Origin: Phoronis australis
Lineage: Eukaryota > Phoronida > Phoronidae
Direction: 5' to 3'
Length of the DNA stretch: 64,000 bases
Assembly (NCBI GenBank): GCA_002633005.1
Contig: NMRA01000060.1
Location: forward strand, 783,417 to 847,416
Part shown: positions 49,201 through 59,073 of the stretch, piece after piece
How the letters are laid out: each line of letters opens with the position of its first letter
Position numbering within the stretch: position 1 is the stretch's first letter
Made by a program: the position numbers and the translations under genes
The notes under the pieces: model-generated
What the model saw: only the letters and a program-made list of their open reading frames with translations
What the model was told of the DNA's origin: nothing
The model's database searches: none

Positions 49201-51884
49201 AGTGGCGGATCTACGGGGGGGGTTCAGGAGGTTTAAACCCCCCCCCTTGGGCCAGGACCCAAAAATAAAAAACAAAAACGTACTGCAAAACAGAAACGAC
49301 ACCGCCAGCGTGTGTAAACCTAAAGTAAACCAACTTGGAAAAAATGAGGGGAGGGCGAGAGCGGGGGTTCACTCTTAAAATATAATTTTTTCCATTGCGA
49401 ATTCCTGTTATGAAAATCAACGCATTTCGAGTCTTCGTGGCTCATCGGCAAAACGCGCGGAAATCAATTGTGCGCGCGCTTCCGTCGACACTCCTGAAGT
49501 AGTCAAGCATTTTGATGGATCCAACGCTGAAAGAGCAGTTCTATAGCTAATTTCTTTAAGTAACTAGCTTCTTTACTATAAGATATGTTTTGATTTAATC
49601 AGGGGAAATACTGCGGTACCACAACCCTGATATTTAGGCGAATTGACGTGCAACGTTTTTACCTCATCTGTCATGCCGTGTCATTCCATTATACCCCACA
49701 CGTTTGTAACTCGAATTTGACTGGTGTATTGTAAAGTTGTCTTGCGCAATATCATACAGTGTACACGTACATGTAATATTTTTGAAAAGAACTCGTTTTC
49801 TGAAGAATTGCTATTGTCGCGGGCGCCGTGGTCTTGTCGCGAGTTCGTTTGAAGATACACTCTAACAAGTTATGTCTATACAAATAATGACCAAGGGAGC
49901 ACTCACATTGACAAAATGACCGCATTCGCGAACAGTTTACTGTACCAGAAGTTGCGGGGAGGCTGTATTTTCACAGCAAAGTCTTGCGGGACTCGTGCGA
50001 TGTTCACTAGGCCTCCTAAGGAGCCCTAGTTTCGACCACAACAACTACCGTCTTTTTACCTGCAATAAGTACCACTGCCGTCTTCTATACTGGGAATTTC
50101 CGCAGAAAGGCCCACTCGATGAAAAGCCCATGCCCATGGGAATTTATTTGATGTTAGTAGGCCTACTTGGGATTTCAAGCGTTCAGACATTGGGACGTTT
50201 ATTCCGAAAATGGCAAGAGATGCAAATAGGTCCTGGGATACATCGTCTAGGTTTGAAGTAGTTCATGATGAACGGATCTAATTTAGTTGCGCATGTAAGT
50301 CTTTTGAATGGACTTGGTAACCTCAGGGGGCTTACTGCCAATTGAGCTGCGAAACGAGATGCTGACATTGTAGAGGCTTACAAGCTCATTGACACAGCAG
50401 TTGACGAAGTGTAAGCGTTGGGAACAAACATTGAAGATGTCTGGGTAGAATGGTTCTAAGACAAGCAAACCATTGGATCCGATATACAGATTCCTCGGCA
50501 GTCCAGACAACAGCAGGATAGGACTAACGTTCCTGGAGAAAAACCCACGTAATAAGTTATAATTCTACACAGTTTGTACATAATGTCGGTTTTTATGCTT
50601 GTGTACAATGAAAACGAAATAGAAATTATTTTTGGTCATGCCAAATTTACCCAGTACAGCAGAGGGTCTACGAGCCCACAGAAACTGATTCTGGTTTATA
50701 TTTCCACTTGGCTCTATCTGCTTCGTATCCAAAATCTATTTCATGTAGTGTGTAGTTAAATTTGTTCTCAATACTTGCTTCTTCCAATGAGTACAACAGA
50801 ACGGTGCGAAAACCTTTCCTAGACAACCTCTCGCAGCAGTTGACGACCAGATGTATAAAATACACGTACACTGTATGAGCAACCACTGGGTATTAAAAAG
50901 TGTCCAGAGAGAAGTTTTCAATTCAAAACAGTACGCTTTAGGTCTCGCGACGGACCAGGCCAGATTTATTTGTGTAGATATTGAGATTCAGTGTACTTGT
51001 GGTCCCTCGGCGAACTAGTCTTGTGATGTTTTTTACCGGAGTGTGCCTTGTCAGCCAGTACTGTTTGGACCGGCCGCGAACAGATCGACTATTTTTATAG
51101 GGATAATAAGCACAGGTGTACTTTTGGTCTCGTGACTGACCAGGACAGCCTTTCTGTGTACTCTCGGTGTACATCTGGTCCCACTGCGAACTGGTCCTGT
51201 ATATCTTTTCACCACGATGTACAGAATGTTTTGGTTTCGTGAAACTGTTTTCAGATGATTTGTTTCCTAATACATTTGACGTTTTTCAATTGCTGTCAAC
51301 GTGATTCAGCTTAATAAAGTGATACTTAATAATAGACTATGATATTAGCTAAGAGCACCATCGTTCGCCAGTTTTTCTTGTAACGAGACAGAACACATGT
51401 TTATTTCCGGACAAACAGTACAGGTCTTCGTTCTTAAACAACTTGAGGCTGCTGTTACGCGATCATCTGATATTCAATTTTTTACGCCGCGTCGGTGCTC
51501 CTTATGCTCTTGAATATTTGGTAGTTGTCTAAACCCTACACACACACCACAATTTTTCATATACGGCTTTTCGTATAAGCAGATGTTCCAACATAAATTT
51601 TTGCTAGTGGCGTGACTCATACCCAGATGTGCACAAATATGGTTTCACGAAACTTATGAGCCAAGTTCATGTGACAAAATCCAGAAGGGCATGAGACATG
51701 TTAAGTGCCAGAAACTTAGCAGGATGCATGGAAATTTCACTATTTGGCTACAAAAACAAAAAATTCTCTTACACGGAAGGGGGGAACCCCCTCCCGACCT
51801 ACCCCCTCTCGGCGCCACGCGCCTCGGATTCGACCTTTGCGGAAATCCTAAACCCTCCTTTACTGAAAACGTAGATCCGCCACT
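49201..51884 (+). mobile_element. Degraded ~2.7-kb hAT-like DNA transposon
   Basis: A perfect 15-base inverted pair, AGTGGCGGATCTACG at 49201-49215 and its complement at 51870-51884, bounds the region. This sequence is close to the CAGNGGCGGATC ends common in animal hAT elements. Both ends are followed inward by G/C-rich, CCCCC-containing subterminal DNA, and a decayed transposase-like frame lies between them on the + strand. No clean 8-bp target duplication is visible, so either the element is old or the two ends come from different copies. Confidence 0.5.
50301..50549 (+). pseudogene. Decayed hAT/P52rIPK-like transposase fragment
   Basis: One frame reads KRDADIVEAYKLIDTAVDEV, stop, ALGTNIEDVWVEWF, stop, then SDIQIPRQSRQQQDRTNVPG. 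This resembles the C-terminal part of hAT-type transposases annotated as '52 kDa repressor of the inhibitor of the protein kinase-like', in particular the (I/M)PR...(R/Q)QQ.RSN.P motif just before the dimerisation region. At least four in-frame stops break it, so it is not functional. The resemblance is from memory of the family; no search was run. Confidence 0.55.
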
Positions 51885-52175
51885 GAAGGGTTTCGTAGAT
51901 ACAAACGCAGATGCTATAATAATATCACTAGGTAACATCACAGTTACATTAGATCCTTCTGAAAGTCCATGTCAGTCGTGCTCATGTCACTATAGGAACA
52001 CATCTGCCAATACAGAAGCAAACAGCAAAACATCTGAAGCTAATTGACATGACCACTAGGTGGCGCAAAATATGTCAAATCCATCGCAAATTGCGAAGAT
52101 ACTGTCATTTTCATAATAGGAACTTGTTTCCAAATTTCATAAAAATTTTTTTAAGAAACTTGGAAGATATAGATG

Positions 52176-52265
52176 CAAAGGTCATCTGTGGTGCAGTGGT
52201 TAAGGTGCTGGACTCGAATAATTTGTAGTTTCAGAAGTCGTGGGTTCAAATCCTGCCTCAGACAA
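52176..52265 (+). repeat. tRNA-derived SINE head
   Basis: A-box-like TGGTGCAGTGGTTAAGGTGC and B-box-like GGGTTCAAATCC have tRNA-like spacing, with a long variable-arm-like insert of the Leu/Ser kind. The acceptor stem is imperfect, so a SINE or tRNA pseudogene is more likely than a working tRNA. It is followed closely by a hammerhead-like motif. Confidence 0.6.
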
Positions 52266-52326
52266 AAGAATCACACCATTAGTGCACTACATATCCGTGC
52301 TCGTTCTTTTAAGAACGCGGGAACAA

Positions 52327-52362
52327 CTGACGATGGCCGGAGAATAGACCGACCGAAACGTC
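52327..52362 (+). ncRNA. Possible minimal hammerhead ribozyme (Penelope/retrozyme type)
   Basis: CTGACGA (52327-52333) fits the CUGANGA box. A stem II follows: GGCCGG pairs with CCGACC with one mismatch, around an 8-base loop. GAAAC then runs directly into GTC (52355-52362). This CUGANGA-stem II-GAAAC-GUC order is that of the minimal hammerheads known from Penelope-like elements and some SINE-like retroelements. T at the first stem II position is non-canonical and stem I partners are not evident, so activity is doubtful. Confidence 0.4.
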
Positions 52363-53631
52363 GTGACAGTGTAAATAGACAAGAGGTCGGTGTAAATAGA
52401 CCAAGAGATTTTAATAATGGTGGTCGCCTTAATAGAAACTTTCTTTTCAAATTTCAAAAGACCATCTCAGATCTCCAAAGATACAGAGGCCAACGTGATA
52501 AAGTAAAACTGCCAATAGGGTGCACACCTACAGTCAGATTGGTCTGAAAATCGTTGTCATCCGTTATCATCTCCATACATGATGTGCAGGGTCTGAGATA
52601 AGCGTCCGCTCATTTCAATTTATTCGCGCGGACGGTCTTAAGCCTGAGGCAAAGATCTTTATCTAGTTATCGCATTTCCTACAGATTCCCTGCCATCGCG
52701 TATCTTGGTTTTCATACAAGTTTACCTTTGGACACAACCTGATAGAACTCTTCATCAAAAATAATTATTTATCCTTTTTGAACGGATTTTTTTTACCCAG
52801 AATTAAACGAAATATCCCCGTTAACTTTAACATTTTACTTGCGATTCTCTTCAAGATTACTGCACAGCGTTGTGTTGTGGTTGCTTTACAGAGGCGGATT
52901 CAGAATTTTGAGTAAGGGGGGGCCAGGACAGAGTATTAGCCAGGATTTTGCCCATTAGACATTCACTCCTCCGAACTTCCGAATGGACTCTGGGAAATTT
53001 TACGGGGGCCAAGGATAACATACACCAAAGACTTAGAGCATTATAAACATACTAAAGCAATAATGCGATGTCAAATATTCCAACTGTGGTTATTCAGCAG
53101 ATCACTCAATTAAAAATACTTGGCTTTTAATAATACCACTTGCTACAACACATAACTGAAAAATGTGAAAAATACAATAGGATTGACCGCCATTGAAAGG
53201 GTGAAATTTTGAAGAACGTGAAGACCAGTATTTGTGAATTACGAAAAACGACTATTTCCGATGGTTAGTTATAGAATAATGTTACTGTTTCTCACGGTAC
53301 ACAAGAATAATACATATTTTGAAGATGTACACTATGAGTTGTTTGTAAGGAATTTAAACATGTGGAAAACATTGCATTGGAGGCTACTATATGTGGTGAC
53401 CGTGTACATGTCGAACGAGGGGTACTTAAGGTACTCTCGCAATCCTCAAACAAATATTTCAGCGTTTTTATTTTGTCAGTGAAATTCAAATTTAACTCGT
53501 GAACCGTGATAGGTACATCTGAAAATACACCTTAATACGAACCCCCATCTCCTATGCTCCCCCATTCACCCGTCAAAAGTCTGTGAGTTAGCCTGCGAAA
53601 ATTGCTTATAACATTCTGTTTTGATTAACAC

Positions 53632-54276
53632 ATTCGTTGGTTTCTGATTTACTTGTTTATGTATCTGCGAAAATCTCTAGTAGATGATTTTTAACAATCA
53701 GAAGCTAATCTTGTAATAATTGGTGATGTTTCAGTGAGTAAAGTACACTTAGATGATTTTGTCTATCTAAAATAACTCTCAAAGACATTGGTGAAATTCG
53801 GACAATTCCCAAAAATATACTCACAATTCAAATGTCAATAAATGGATTGCTTTTCGAATTAGGTGCAAGATTTGTCGTTTTAAGTCACAAACAGAAGATC
53901 AAAAAGGAATTGAGTCATTAAACCAAGGTAAACGCGTTGATAATGGAATAGATTGTTGATTTCTGATTTACATGTTTATGTATCTACGAAAATCGACTGA
54001 TTGATTTTTTGACAATTAGAAGCGAATCTTTTAAGAAATGATGATACTTCAGTGAACTTAATTGCAGGGAAAATTTGATCTATCATCAGATCCACAAATA
54101 GAAAAGTACACTCTGCTATTTTTTCTGTCTAAAATAAGTCTCAAGGATATTGATGAATGTCGGACAGCTCTACAAAGTGTCCTAAAATGTTCTCACAATT
54201 CAAATCAATGACAATAAATTGCTCGTTAACTTAGGAATTAGACTAGTAGTTTAAATTCACAAAGCGAAGATCGAAG
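53632..54276 (+). repeat. Diverged direct duplication (~310 bp units)
   Basis: Copy 1 (about 53632-53902) and copy 2 (about 53951-54276) share ordered blocks: TTTCTGATTTAC, GTTTATGTATCT, CGAAAATC, TCTAAAATAA, CTCACAATTCAAAT and CACAAA..GAAGATC. Divergence and small indels show an old duplication. It is non-coding. Confidence 0.7.
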
Positions 54277-54408
54277 AAAGTTTTAAAAGTCCTTAAATAT
54301 ATAAAATCAAACTCATGGCTTGGAAAGGTCGTCTCTGCAATTCCTTTGTGTTTTTTTAATTTCCAGTGGTAATGCGTAATGAATTTTTGTTCTTCAAAAC
54401 TGAAATGT

Positions 54409-54759
54409 TTACTTGCCCTGATTTCCGTGCATATTACACAGATGAAGAACGTCGTAACTGACGTCAAAAATAAGATGTAACCATGCAGTAGGCGCGCCCA
54501 GAATCTTAGTGATCCACGGACTCCAGGCTTTGAAGTGTGTACATTTCAGTTTTGAGACACACTCTGTAGTATTTTCCTCAGCCACCAGAAAGTAGACTAC
54601 ATGTGGTGTTTCAACGAGGGATTTTGAAATAGCCCCAAAGGCACTATACCATGGACCTCGGGACCTCACCTTTTCAAAGAACTCCTTCAAAGAATGACCA
54701 ATAAAATAAAGCTTTCCTGAAATTGGATCACAGTAAAACGAATCTTGACCTAGGTACAT
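54409..54759 (-). CDS. Unidentified 116-codon open frame, possible exon
   Basis: I do not recognise this protein. It is the longest convincing open frame on the minus strand here, with balanced composition, many Trp/Phe/Tyr/Cys and no low complexity. It begins MYLGQDSFYCDP and ends NMHGNQGK. At its 3' end the sequence CAG/GGCAAGTAA could hold a splice donor, and an AG lies upstream of the Met (CAGCTTAG), so an internal or single exon is possible. No neighbouring exon was found. Chance or a transposon remnant remains as likely. Confidence 0.25.
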   Translation of the reverse strand: MYLGQDSFYCDPISGKLYFIGHSLKEFFEKVRSRGPWYSAFGAISKSLVETPHVVYFLVAEENTTECVSKLKCTHFKAWSPWITKILGAPTAWLHLIFDVSYDVLHLCNMHGNQGK

Positions 54760-55059
54760 GTACGAGCTAAGCTGCCTGTCTCAAGTGAATCATAAATTAG
54801 CTGACCAGTGACTAGCTTTAGTTCATCGGAAATTTTGTCTGTTCACACTGTTAGATGTTAGCTACAGTCACATGAGGCAGCTCGAGTCCTCGATCGCCAC
54901 CCGTCAGTGCACTGGTCCTAAGCCCATTCTTACTCTCCGTGGAGCTTTAAATGCCCACCCGGCCTAAAATATAGGGATGGGCCCGAATTTTGCGGTATAT
55001 GAAGCTTTTCCTGAGCAAAGAAATCGAGGACTAAAAAAAAAAACGGAGTATTAGTCAGA

Positions 55060-55345
55060 TCTGTGAATTGTGCACTCGCGCCGGATTCCTGTGGACTTTT
55101 GTCGCGTTTACTCGGACTCTTTGGTCCTCTGAGGCGGACCTTTTTGCCCACTTCGCCAAATGGGAGGGTCTCGTTCGAGCCCTCCAAGCCCCCCTCCCCC
55201 TGGGTGCGCGCATGCTTTAATTGTTGGTTCACGGTTACTCAACTCCTGATGGCTGCATCCATGGGCGGGCAGACGTGGGAGATTCGCCGTACAAGTGGCA
55301 GCATCGGATAGCACGGGGAGCGGTGGGGGGGGGGGGGGNGAATTG
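55060..55345. other. Short GC- and CpG-rich island with poly-G and an N
   Basis: This stretch is markedly richer in G+C and CpG than its surroundings and ends in a poly-G run with an ambiguous base at 55339. It may be a promoter-like CpG patch or a repeat. Open frames on both strands show no recognisable domain. Confidence 0.35.
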
Positions 55346-57090
55346 CACGCCTTACTCGCGCTCAGGTTTGATCAGTTCTGACCGGAAATAATAGTTTTGC
55401 AATGTCTCACGTAAGAAGACAAGCGGCTGAATTGGATTTTAGGCGAAACTAACCTAGGCCGGCCTCTTTCAAGTTTTGACGCGATTAACCCCACCCCCAG
55501 ACATCATGGTGCGGGTACATTTTTATATCGAGCTGGTGTAAGTGCGGGGCCCGTGAGGAATACTTTAAAAATTTGGAGTCACCGACGTGATGCCTTCCAT
55601 AGAATTTTAGAGGGGAGGGGCATGACCCCCTTGTCCCCCTCCCCTCTTAATCCCCCACTGCATGATGGGGATCTCTTTTGAAAATGCCGGCACACGGTTA
55701 AGAAGTCAATTATCTTGTTTACTAACTCTTTACTCCACCAGTACACACGCACGCGTGGGTTGAGCTGGCTGTTATTGAAACTGTTCAAGACATAAAAGTC
55801 TGGTAACAGACTCAATGTTCACGAGTCACATCCTGAACATCAATCTTACCCAGTAATCAGTCTGTTTTTATCTTGGCACTATCCAACACTTTGTTTTATT
55901 TTTTATTTTTCACAATTATGCACACCTCACTTATCAGTTAGGCCTACTACTGAACATGCGCCAACATGTAAGGATCGATATTACGATCGTTTGTTGTAAA
56001 TGGGAAGAAGGGACGAAGAAGAATGTTTCATAAATGACCGACATAGGAGCAAAGTTATGGCTTGCTCCTTAGGAGAAATCAAAATGACCGTGTCAGTAAC
56101 TTAGACTTTCATCTTCGGTTCAGTCGTTGCTTAGTTAGATAATAACTTTACTACCTTTGCACACTCTACACTTCCGCGATTCTCTTTGCAAAAGCTGTAC
56201 GCTATTGGGCTGACTGTTCATCTTTTCATATGTTGAAAGGATTAACTTATTCCCACTAGGTAACAAGCAGTTCCATTTTGTGCTACAGATAAAAATCTAC
56301 AGGAAATGCTGTGAATGTTAGTCAGTTTTAGCCAATGAATCAATTACGAACTTGGTCTTGTCTTGGGTCGGGATTCCGAATTCGTACATGACGGCGTTTT
56401 TCCGTTCAGTGACTTTACCAGACGTAGAGGGTTGTGAGCGTGTGATAACATCTAGCTTCTTTTTTAACTGCCAAGCAGAGTATTTTGTCTGATATGACAA
56501 CAGGCAGGCCAATTATTTACGAGGCCACGTGAACACAGTCAAACCCAGAGCTAATTCGGAAAGAATAAGTTGTCGTAACTTCGGTTGTATTTGGGCAATT
56601 TTGGCAATTCAAAAACTAATCATGATCACCACTTGATGAGAATTTCAGAGATGCTATTGGTTTATGTTCTAGCATGTTATAACTTAGCATTTATTTTGGC
56701 AGAACAGCCCAGTCAGGGTAGATACCATCTTACTGGAGATTAGAACAATTATCGAACAAAAGAGAACTGACCCTCTAACCATAAATGCCAGAATGGAGTT
56801 AATCAGTCGTGTAAGATATTGGCTACAGGGGTGTTCTTCCCAACTTGTTGTTGGGCTATAGAGTCGAACAAGTTGGGAACAACGGGAAAACGTCGTAATG
56901 TAGAGACGCAGAGCCAGAGCCAGTAGAGTTAGGCAGGTCATCAACCACAGACTCAGGGTTAACCTGCGTATACGAACCTTAACTAGATAACAAAAAGACC
57001 TTGACTAGCTGTGTATTTGCGAGTGAAAGAGGTTGATGGTGTTTGGTTAAGAGTGTTTTAGTTTGGTAGTCACTAAACATGTGTTGTAGA

Positions 57091-57233
57091 TGTGCTTCTG
57101 ATGAATCATATGAGCCTCTGTTAGCCACTCGCTAACTGGCAATTGCCTATTAGCTGAATGTTTACCATGCTTGCCGGTTTTATGGGGGTCTCTGGTTCCA
57201 TTCCCGGGTTGGGTAATCTGGGCTATTTCTACT
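57091..57233 (+). repeat. tRNA-derived SINE, copy 1
   Basis: It shares GTGCTTCTG(A/G)TGAATCATATG, GTTAGCCACTCGCTAACTGG and CAATTGCCTATTAGCT with the copy at 57488. The B-box-like block here is GGTTCCATTCCCGGG, preceded by a TTAGCTGAATG A-box-like block. Confidence 0.65.
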
Positions 57234-57487
57234 AATGGCGTAGTCGGCAAATAGATGATCTACTGATGAAGCACTGCCAAGTAGTACCTGCGGACCTTGG
57301 ATAGCGTGCATGGTTATGGTGATGGTAAAAGTTACAGTAGTCGAGGACCTGTATGAGAGACAACCTTGTGTTCTCTTGTGTTATGGTAAAGGTACCAAGG
57401 GAAGTTGATGACCTGTATCTGAGACAACCTGGTGTTCACCTTCTTGGTGGCATGCCTGTTCCGTTGGAAAGGGGGGAATGTTGTAAA

Positions 57488-57626
57488 AGTGCTTCTGGTG
57501 AATCATATGAGCCTCAGTTAGCCACTCGCTAACTGGCAATTGCCTATTAGCTAAATGGTAACCTGCTCACCGGTTTTATGGGGTTGCTGGTTCGACTCCC
57601 GGGTAGGGTAATCTTGGCTATTACTG
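57488..57626 (+). repeat. tRNA-derived SINE, copy 2
   Basis: Direct repeat of the element 397 bases upstream, with a better preserved B box (GGTTCGACTCCCGGG) and A box (TTAGCTAAATGGTAACCTG). The inter-copy DNA also has its own short duplication (GACCTGTAT...GAGACAACCT at about 57340 and 57400). Confidence 0.7.
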
Positions 57627-57936
57627 CACGCCTTCGCCTATCCTCTGTTGGGCCAATGTTAAAAAACTTAAACTGGCCTACCCTCACCCATAGATGCAAA
57701 ATCTGTATGCTGAAAATGTTTTTCAAGTACCATAAAAAGTTGATCATCAACTCTGAATGTTGCCCCTGTTAGATTCTGCTCTCTCTAGCATCGGTACCAG
57801 AAAGTTACACAATTTTAACATTACAATAATTACAGAAAAAGACATTCTTTCCTAGAACAGTCGTGGACTAGCATAGCTTTCTGGGTTACATTACATCAGC
57901 CCCTTTTGACATCTTTGTCAAAAGCTGTCTGCACAG

Positions 57937-58050
57937 TGGGGGGCTATAGCCCCCCAACCCCTCTATGGTGCACCACCCATAGACCATGGGCAGTGCAACA
58001 TTGAAAAAAGTGGGGGCTATAGCCCCCTATGGTGCGCTGCCCATGATCTG
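57937..58050. repeat. Tandem pair built on the palindrome GGGGGCTATAGCCCCC
   Basis: Two copies (about 57937 and 58011) each have a self-complementary 16-base palindrome followed by CTATGGTGC(A/G)C...CCCAT. The remainder is AT-rich. Confidence 0.8.
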
Positions 58051-58888
58051 TCTTCCTGAAGAAACATAGGTGGTTGCCTACACCTGGTGCACCCTCTTAC
58101 TGTCTGCCCTATCTGTAAATGACTTAGCTATGTTAATCTCTGAAGTGATGTCCACTATGTATATATTTTTAAACTTGTTATAGCTGTTTTTGTCTTTATT
58201 GTTATTCATTGTGATACAGTGATGTAATACTCTGGAAAGAGTGTGGTCACTTGAACCAAGAAGAAGAAGAAATTTCATCTCAAAAGGCATTCAGATAATT
58301 TATTTAAAAGATAAAATTCCTTAACCACTCGCTCAGCTCTGGCAGCCATATTTTTCCTATGTTGAAGTGACAACCAAGATTTAGACGAGGCCCTAGCAAA
58401 AACTACCGTACATGTCTCGCCTCTATTCAGTTTTTGATGTGTTAAGAGGGAGTCTGTATACAATTAAACAATTCATGTCTTCCAGTCTGGAGACAACCTT
58501 AACTGTCCAAGTGTGTATTACAAGCTTGGAATGTTGAAATTATCAATGGGCTATTTAGCAATGTGAACATCTTATGTGAGGTGATCTAGACACAACCACA
58601 TCTGATCACTCTCATTGTAACAGTATGATGCAAACAACACTTTCACCACACTTAAAAGCATTTACCATTTTCAAATGATGCTTGATGTGTGCATTCACAA
58701 AAAAGGTTTGATGGTCAATTTTGGAAACATTTTTCTGAAAGTGGTAAGATTTTACTGGTCACCTTGCATTTTTGAAGCTTGCAATGCTCTTCATTGTTTC
58801 TGTTTCTCCTGTCGAGTCATTCAAATATTGAATGCATCTCAACAGAGGCCAATTCATTAAGTCATTCTTATTTTAACCTCACGCATTT

Positions 58889-58924
58889 GTGTGTGTGTCT
58901 GTGTGTCTGTAAGTGTGTGTGTGT
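58889..58924. repeat. GT microsatellite
   Basis: Interrupted (GT)n run just before the VPS18 coding start. Confidence 0.9.
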
Positions 58925-59073
58925 TATCTATATGTATTACAGTATGCCTGCCTGCTTGCATGTATGTATTCATTGATATCAGTATTGGTTAATTGACGGT
59001 CTGATGCACTAACAACGCACTATCAAACAATTAATATTATTTATGTTTGCAGACCTGTTCATGAAGTCTCACC

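Larger units (their letters stand above)
48386..59052. other. Repeat-rich intergenic region between protease and VPS18
   Basis: This 10.7-kb stretch contains no complete recognisable gene. It holds a degraded hAT-like element, a SINE with a possible hammerhead, diverged direct duplications, palindromic repeats and one unexplained minus-strand open frame. The untranslated first exon(s) of VPS18 should lie at its right end but cannot be placed, because the first coding exon opens at an acceptor at 59053. Confidence 0.6.

Noticed and set aside
51691-52047. 118-codon open frame overlapping the right end of the hAT-like element
   Set aside because: It reads through G/C-rich subterminal repeat DNA (PPPDLPPLGATRLG) that is characteristic of the element end rather than of a gene.
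52173-52547. 124-codon open frame over the SINE/hammerhead region
   Set aside because: It translates a tRNA-like head and the ribozyme-like motif, so the frame is a by-product of non-coding repeats.
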